Position numbers and translations under genes: made by a program. Shown here in pieces: positions 61,576-64,000 of a stretch of DNA of 64,000 bases. A model generated the notes under the pieces. It was not told the DNA's origin, did not search any database, and saw nothing but the letters and a program-made list of their open reading frames with translations. The DNA comes from Actinomadura nitritigenes (GTDB lineage: Bacteria; Actinomycetota; Actinomycetes; Streptosporangiales; Streptosporangiaceae), in contig NZ_JAGEOK010000020.1 of the NCBI RefSeq assembly GCF_017573545.1, positions 1-64,000 on the forward strand, written 5' to 3'. Within the stretch, counting starts at the first letter, position 1, and every line of letters begins with the position of its first letter.

Positions 61576-61580
61576 GTCTG

Positions 61581-61652
61581 CCCAGGGGGGCGACCCCCTG
61601 GAACCCCCGTCACGGTGTTAGCCCAGGGGGCGACCCCCTGGAACCCCGTCAC
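61581..61652. repeat. Two tandem copies of a ~32-bp palindromic repeat
   Basis: Copies at 61581-61613 and 61622-61652 share CCCAGGGGG(G)CGACCCCCTGGAACCCC(C)GTCAC, each with a CCAGGGGG / CCCCCTGG stem. Similar palindromes are dispersed in actinomycete genomes. They follow the Ldt stop and may act as terminators or REP-type elements. Confidence 0.7.
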
Positions 61653-61710
61653 GACGGGCAAGGCGTTTCGCGCTCCGCTAGGGCTCCGCGCGAAACGCCT
61701 TGCCCGTCGT
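61651..61710. repeat. 60-bp inverted repeat with 23-bp perfect arms
   Basis: Arms 61651-61673 and 61688-61710 are exact reverse complements (ACGACGGGCAAGGCGTTTCG and beyond); the loop is 14 nt. A second inverted repeat (CGGGCAGGC arms, 61711-61757) follows at once. No coding is evident in this 289-bp space. Strong RNA or cruciform structure is expected. Confidence 0.85.
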
Positions 61711-61757
61711 CGGGCAGGCCCGCTGCGCTCGCTGCACTCGCTCCGCGTGCCTGCCCG
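61711..61757. repeat. Second inverted repeat of the 61.6 kb array
   Basis: CGGGCAGGC at 61711-61719 pairs with GCCTGCCCG at 61749-61757 across a 29-nt loop. Further right, GTGGCTGGGGTTC occurs twice (61763-61775 and 61784-61796). Confidence 0.7.
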
Positions 61758-61864
61758 TGGCGGTGGCTGGGGTTCAGACCGCCGTGGCTGGGGTTCGGTG
61801 CGGGGGGCTGGCGCTCGCTCCGTGAGCCTCCAGGGTGAGTCGGAGCGATGCGGCGATCGCCGCG

Positions 61865-63325
61865 TCACCCGTGGGACGAAGGCGCCCTGGCGCCTGACGC
61901 CGAGGGTGGCGGAACGGGAACGTGGTGCATCTTGGACCAGTTGCGGGCCATGGCGATGCGGTCGGGGCCGGACGGGTGGGTCATCCAGAGCAGGTACTCG
62001 ACCCGGTTCGGGTCCGGGTCGTCGATGTTGCGGACGGACAGCTCGTGCTGCATCGCGACGAACGTGGACGGGTCGCGGGTGAGGTCGAGGGCGTGCGCGT
62101 CGGCGCGGGCCTCGATGCGGCGGCTGACGAGGTTCTGCACCGGGGCGGCGACCTGCGTCCCGGCGGCGACCAGCGCGAGGACCAGCGCGATGGAGCGGGG
62201 GTCGGCGGGGCCGGTGCTCCGGGCGTCGCGGGCGGCGGGGACGTCCGGGTCGACGCCGGCGCGGCGCAGCAGCCGCGGCGACGTCGTCAGCAGGTAGAGC
62301 AGGCACAGGGCGCCCGCGACGCCGAGCGCGCCGACGAGGGTGCCCCACAGCACGTCGTCGCGCTTGGCGTGGCCCAGCTCGTGCCCGACGATCGACTCGA
62401 TCTGCGGGCGCGGCGACTTCAGCAGCGTGTCGTACAGGACGATGCGGCGCGTCGAGCCGAACCCGGACACGTAGGCGTTCAGCGAGGTCGTCCGGCGGGA
62501 CGCGTCGGCGACGAGGACGTCCTTGACCGGCACCCCGTCGCGCTTCGCCATGGCGAGCAGGTCGGTGCGCAGCCGCCCGGCGGGCAGCGAGTGGAACTTG
62601 TTGAAGACCGGCTCGACCGCGACGGGATAGATGAACGACACCGCGACGACGAGCACGAACCCGCCCGCGGCGGCGCCCGTCCACCAGTAGCGCGGGAAGC
62701 GGCGGACGACCGCGTACAGCAGGAGCAGCGCGATCGTGTAGATGACCCAGGTGACGCCGAGGGACTTGAGCTGGTCGACGGCCCACGCGGGCCAGCTCTG
62801 GGTGGACAGCCCGTAGCGGCGCAGGACCGATTCGCCCCAGGCGTCGAACGGCAGGCCGGCGACGCGCAGCAGCGTGGTGAGGGCGACGGCCGCGGCGGCG
62901 ACGCGCAGGGGGCGGCGGCGGACGCGCGCGGTCGTCCAGCCGATGAACCGGGAGCCGAGGGGCGTGAAGCCGAGGACCAGGACCACGGCGAGGCCGACGA
63001 GGAGCCCGGAGTAGGCCGGCGGGTTGATGGCGCCGTCGAACGCCTTCGCGCGGGCGATCTCGCGCGGGGTGAAGTCGAGGGAGGCGTCGGCCCGCACATG
63101 CCCGCCGGGGACGTGGCCGGGCAGCGGGTTCCACGGGGTGGTGAGGCCGAGGACGGCGGCGACGCCGGCGAACAGCAGGACGGCCGCGACGGCGGCGGCG
63201 CGGCGCGGGCCCCGCGTCCGGCGGGCCCCGCCGCCGGCCCCGGCGGCGTCCGCGCGGCCAGCCGGGCCGTCCGGGCGTCCGGGCGGCTCGGTGACCGACG
63301 GCTCGCCGCCGTCTCCCTCGCTCAT
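61865..63325 (-). CDS. M48 family membrane metallopeptidase (Ste24-like)
   Basis: A 486-residue polytopic protease. The zinc site is H-E-x2-H in ESIVGHELGHAKRDD, preceded by GSTRRIVLYDTLLKSP. The N-terminal half has several helices (VAAVLLFAGVAAVLGL start). SRRIEARADAHALDL contains the third ligand Glu. This is the CAAX-protease-like Ste24 branch, likely processing or degrading membrane proteins. ATG 63325 overlaps the stop of the next gene by 4 nt. Strongly Ala/Gly-rich N-terminus. Confidence 0.9.
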   Translation of the reverse strand: MSEGDGGEPSVTEPPGRPDGPAGRADAAGAGGGARRTRGPRRAAAVAAVLLFAGVAAVLGLTTPWNPLPGHVPGGHVRADASLDFTPREIARAKAFDGAINPPAYSGLLVGLAVVLVLGFTPLGSRFIGWTTARVRRRPLRVAAAAVALTTLLRVAGLPFDAWGESVLRRYGLSTQSWPAWAVDQLKSLGVTWVIYTIALLLLYAVVRRFPRYWWTGAAAGGFVLVVAVSFIYPVAVEPVFNKFHSLPAGRLRTDLLAMAKRDGVPVKDVLVADASRRTTSLNAYVSGFGSTRRIVLYDTLLKSPRPQIESIVGHELGHAKRDDVLWGTLVGALGVAGALCLLYLLTTSPRLLRRAGVDPDVPAARDARSTGPADPRSIALVLALVAAGTQVAAPVQNLVSRRIEARADAHALDLTRDPSTFVAMQHELSVRNIDDPDPNRVEYLLWMTHPSGPDRIAMARNWSKMHHVPVPPPSASGARAPSSHG

Positions 63326-64000
63326 GTGAGCTCCTTCTTCAGGTAGTCGTGCCACAGCGCGACGAAGCGGTCCCGGGCGAGGCCGAGCACGGAGCGCAGC
63401 GCGGCGGCCTCGGAGTCCCGCCCGGCGGCCCGGTACAGCCGGACGAGCGTCGCCTCACCGTACCGGTCGGCGACCATCCGGCAGGCGAGCCAGGACTCCT
63501 GGTAGGCCTGGGAGAGGTGGTCGGAGGAGCCGGCGAAGTCGGCGGCGGAGGGCAGCGCGGACGGCGCGGGCCCCGACCGCAGCTCGCGGCGCAGCTCGCT
63601 GGCGGCCGACCGGACGCTCACCTTGGCGTGCTTGTAGCCGACGTAGTCCGCGAACCCCTCGATGAGCCACAGCGGGGTGGTGCGGTCGGTGGCGCCGCCG
63701 GTCGCGACGTGGGTCAGCTCGTGGGTGAGCACGACGGTGCGGCCGAGCTCGTTGAGCCGGCCGAACGTGCCGGGGGAGACGATGACGCGGTCCTCGCCGC
63801 GGCCGCCGCCGGCGGACGGAGCCACGGTGGCGAGCGCGGCGATCTGGCCGAGGCTCTCGTCCGGCCCGGCGAGGGAGGCGGCGAGCCGCTCGTCGGCGGG
63901 GACCAGCGCGACGGCCCGCTGCGCCCAGCCCTTCCCGACGACGCCGGTGACGACCGGGACGGCCGCGTCGAGGCGCTCGGCGATGCCCGCCAGCCCGCCG
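63322..64000 (-). CDS. Peptidase-MA-like gluzincin, N-terminus outside the window
   Basis: The 226 codons visible run into the window edge, so the start is beyond 64000. A zinc motif HELTH (in VLTHELTHVATGGA) with E in LIEGFADYVGYKH as third-ligand candidate fits Peptidase_MA-like gluzincins. Upstream residues include GKGWAQRAVALVPADERLAA and SLGQIAAL. Probably secreted in full length. It is translationally coupled to the M48 gene that follows. Substrate unknown. Confidence 0.8.
   Translation of the reverse strand, partial: GGLAGIAERLDAAVPVVTGVVGKGWAQRAVALVPADERLAASLAGPDESLGQIAALATVAPSAGGGRGEDRVIVSPGTFGRLNELGRTVVLTHELTHVATGGATDRTTPLWLIEGFADYVGYKHAKVSVRSAASELRRELRSGPAPSALPSAADFAGSSDHLSQAYQESWLACRMVADRYGEATLVRLYRAAGRDSEAAALRSVLGLARDRFVALWHDYLKKELT

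Overview
The window is one 64 kb stretch of very GC-rich actinobacterial chromosome. Third codon positions are almost all G or C, genes are packed tightly with many 1-4 nt overlaps, and GTG starts are frequent. Lineage markers include a mycothiol-dependent enzyme family, a GlnR-type box at glnA, PspAA/PspAB partners of PspA, DUF4191 and DUF3043 proteins, an AdoK-type adenosine kinase next to ctaC, and bifunctional CobU/CobP. An Actinomadura-like member of the Streptosporangiales is my best guess; this rests on general gene content and not on a marker comparison. I saw no tRNA, rRNA, CRISPR array, prophage or insertion sequence.

Layout. 1-6.5 kb: end of an ATPase-like gene, a MarR regulator divergent from an FMN reductase, nadE, an MFS exporter divergent from an ArsR-like regulator, and a lone class I terpene synthase. 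6.7-9.2 kb: polar amino-acid ABC transporter. 9.2-13.7 kb: glnA2-like ligase and glnE. 13.7-24.9 kb: PAP2 membrane enzyme, secreted alpha/beta hydrolase, OsmC, SNF2 helicase, an unusual ABC-2-like membrane protein, an XRE regulator with two small overlapping genes, a secreted lectin-like protein, and a TetR/NmrA pair. 24.9-36.7 kb: glnA, then a lipoate and 2-oxoacid dehydrogenase block (lipA, lipB, sucB, lpdA) and pepA. 37.1-44.0 kb: the accessory highlight, a GntR-controlled cassette of a 2x[4Fe-4S] ferredoxin, a sulfonate/nitrate-type ABC transporter and an AprA/AsfA-like flavoprotein. 44.0-52.5 kb: cobS, cobU, a DsbA-like thioredoxin-fold protein, an aldo-keto reductase, and the phage-shock block pspA-pspAA-htpX-pspAB. 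52.6-60.2 kb: nadA, erpA, adoK, tusA-like, cysteine desulfurase and ctaC-ctaD-ctaF. 60.3-64 kb: an L,D-transpeptidase and two zinc metalloproteases.

How the genes work together. Nitrogen: GlnA carries the adenylylation tyrosine that GlnE would modify and has a four-site GlnR-like box, while the GlnA2-like enzyme beside glnE lacks that tyrosine. Lipoate: LipB and LipA would supply the lipoyl group carried by SucB and re-oxidised by LpdA. NAD: nadA and nadE bracket the window. Fe-S and sulfur: ErpA, a cysteine desulfurase and a TusA-like carrier sit around the aa3 oxidase genes.

The most unusual region is 37.1-44.0 kb. Its gene set resembles the asf aryl-sulfonate desulfonation cassette of Pseudomonas, but the binding protein carries a C-terminal NosL-like domain and the flavoprotein carries a HEAT-repeat tail. 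Its substrate is not known from sequence.
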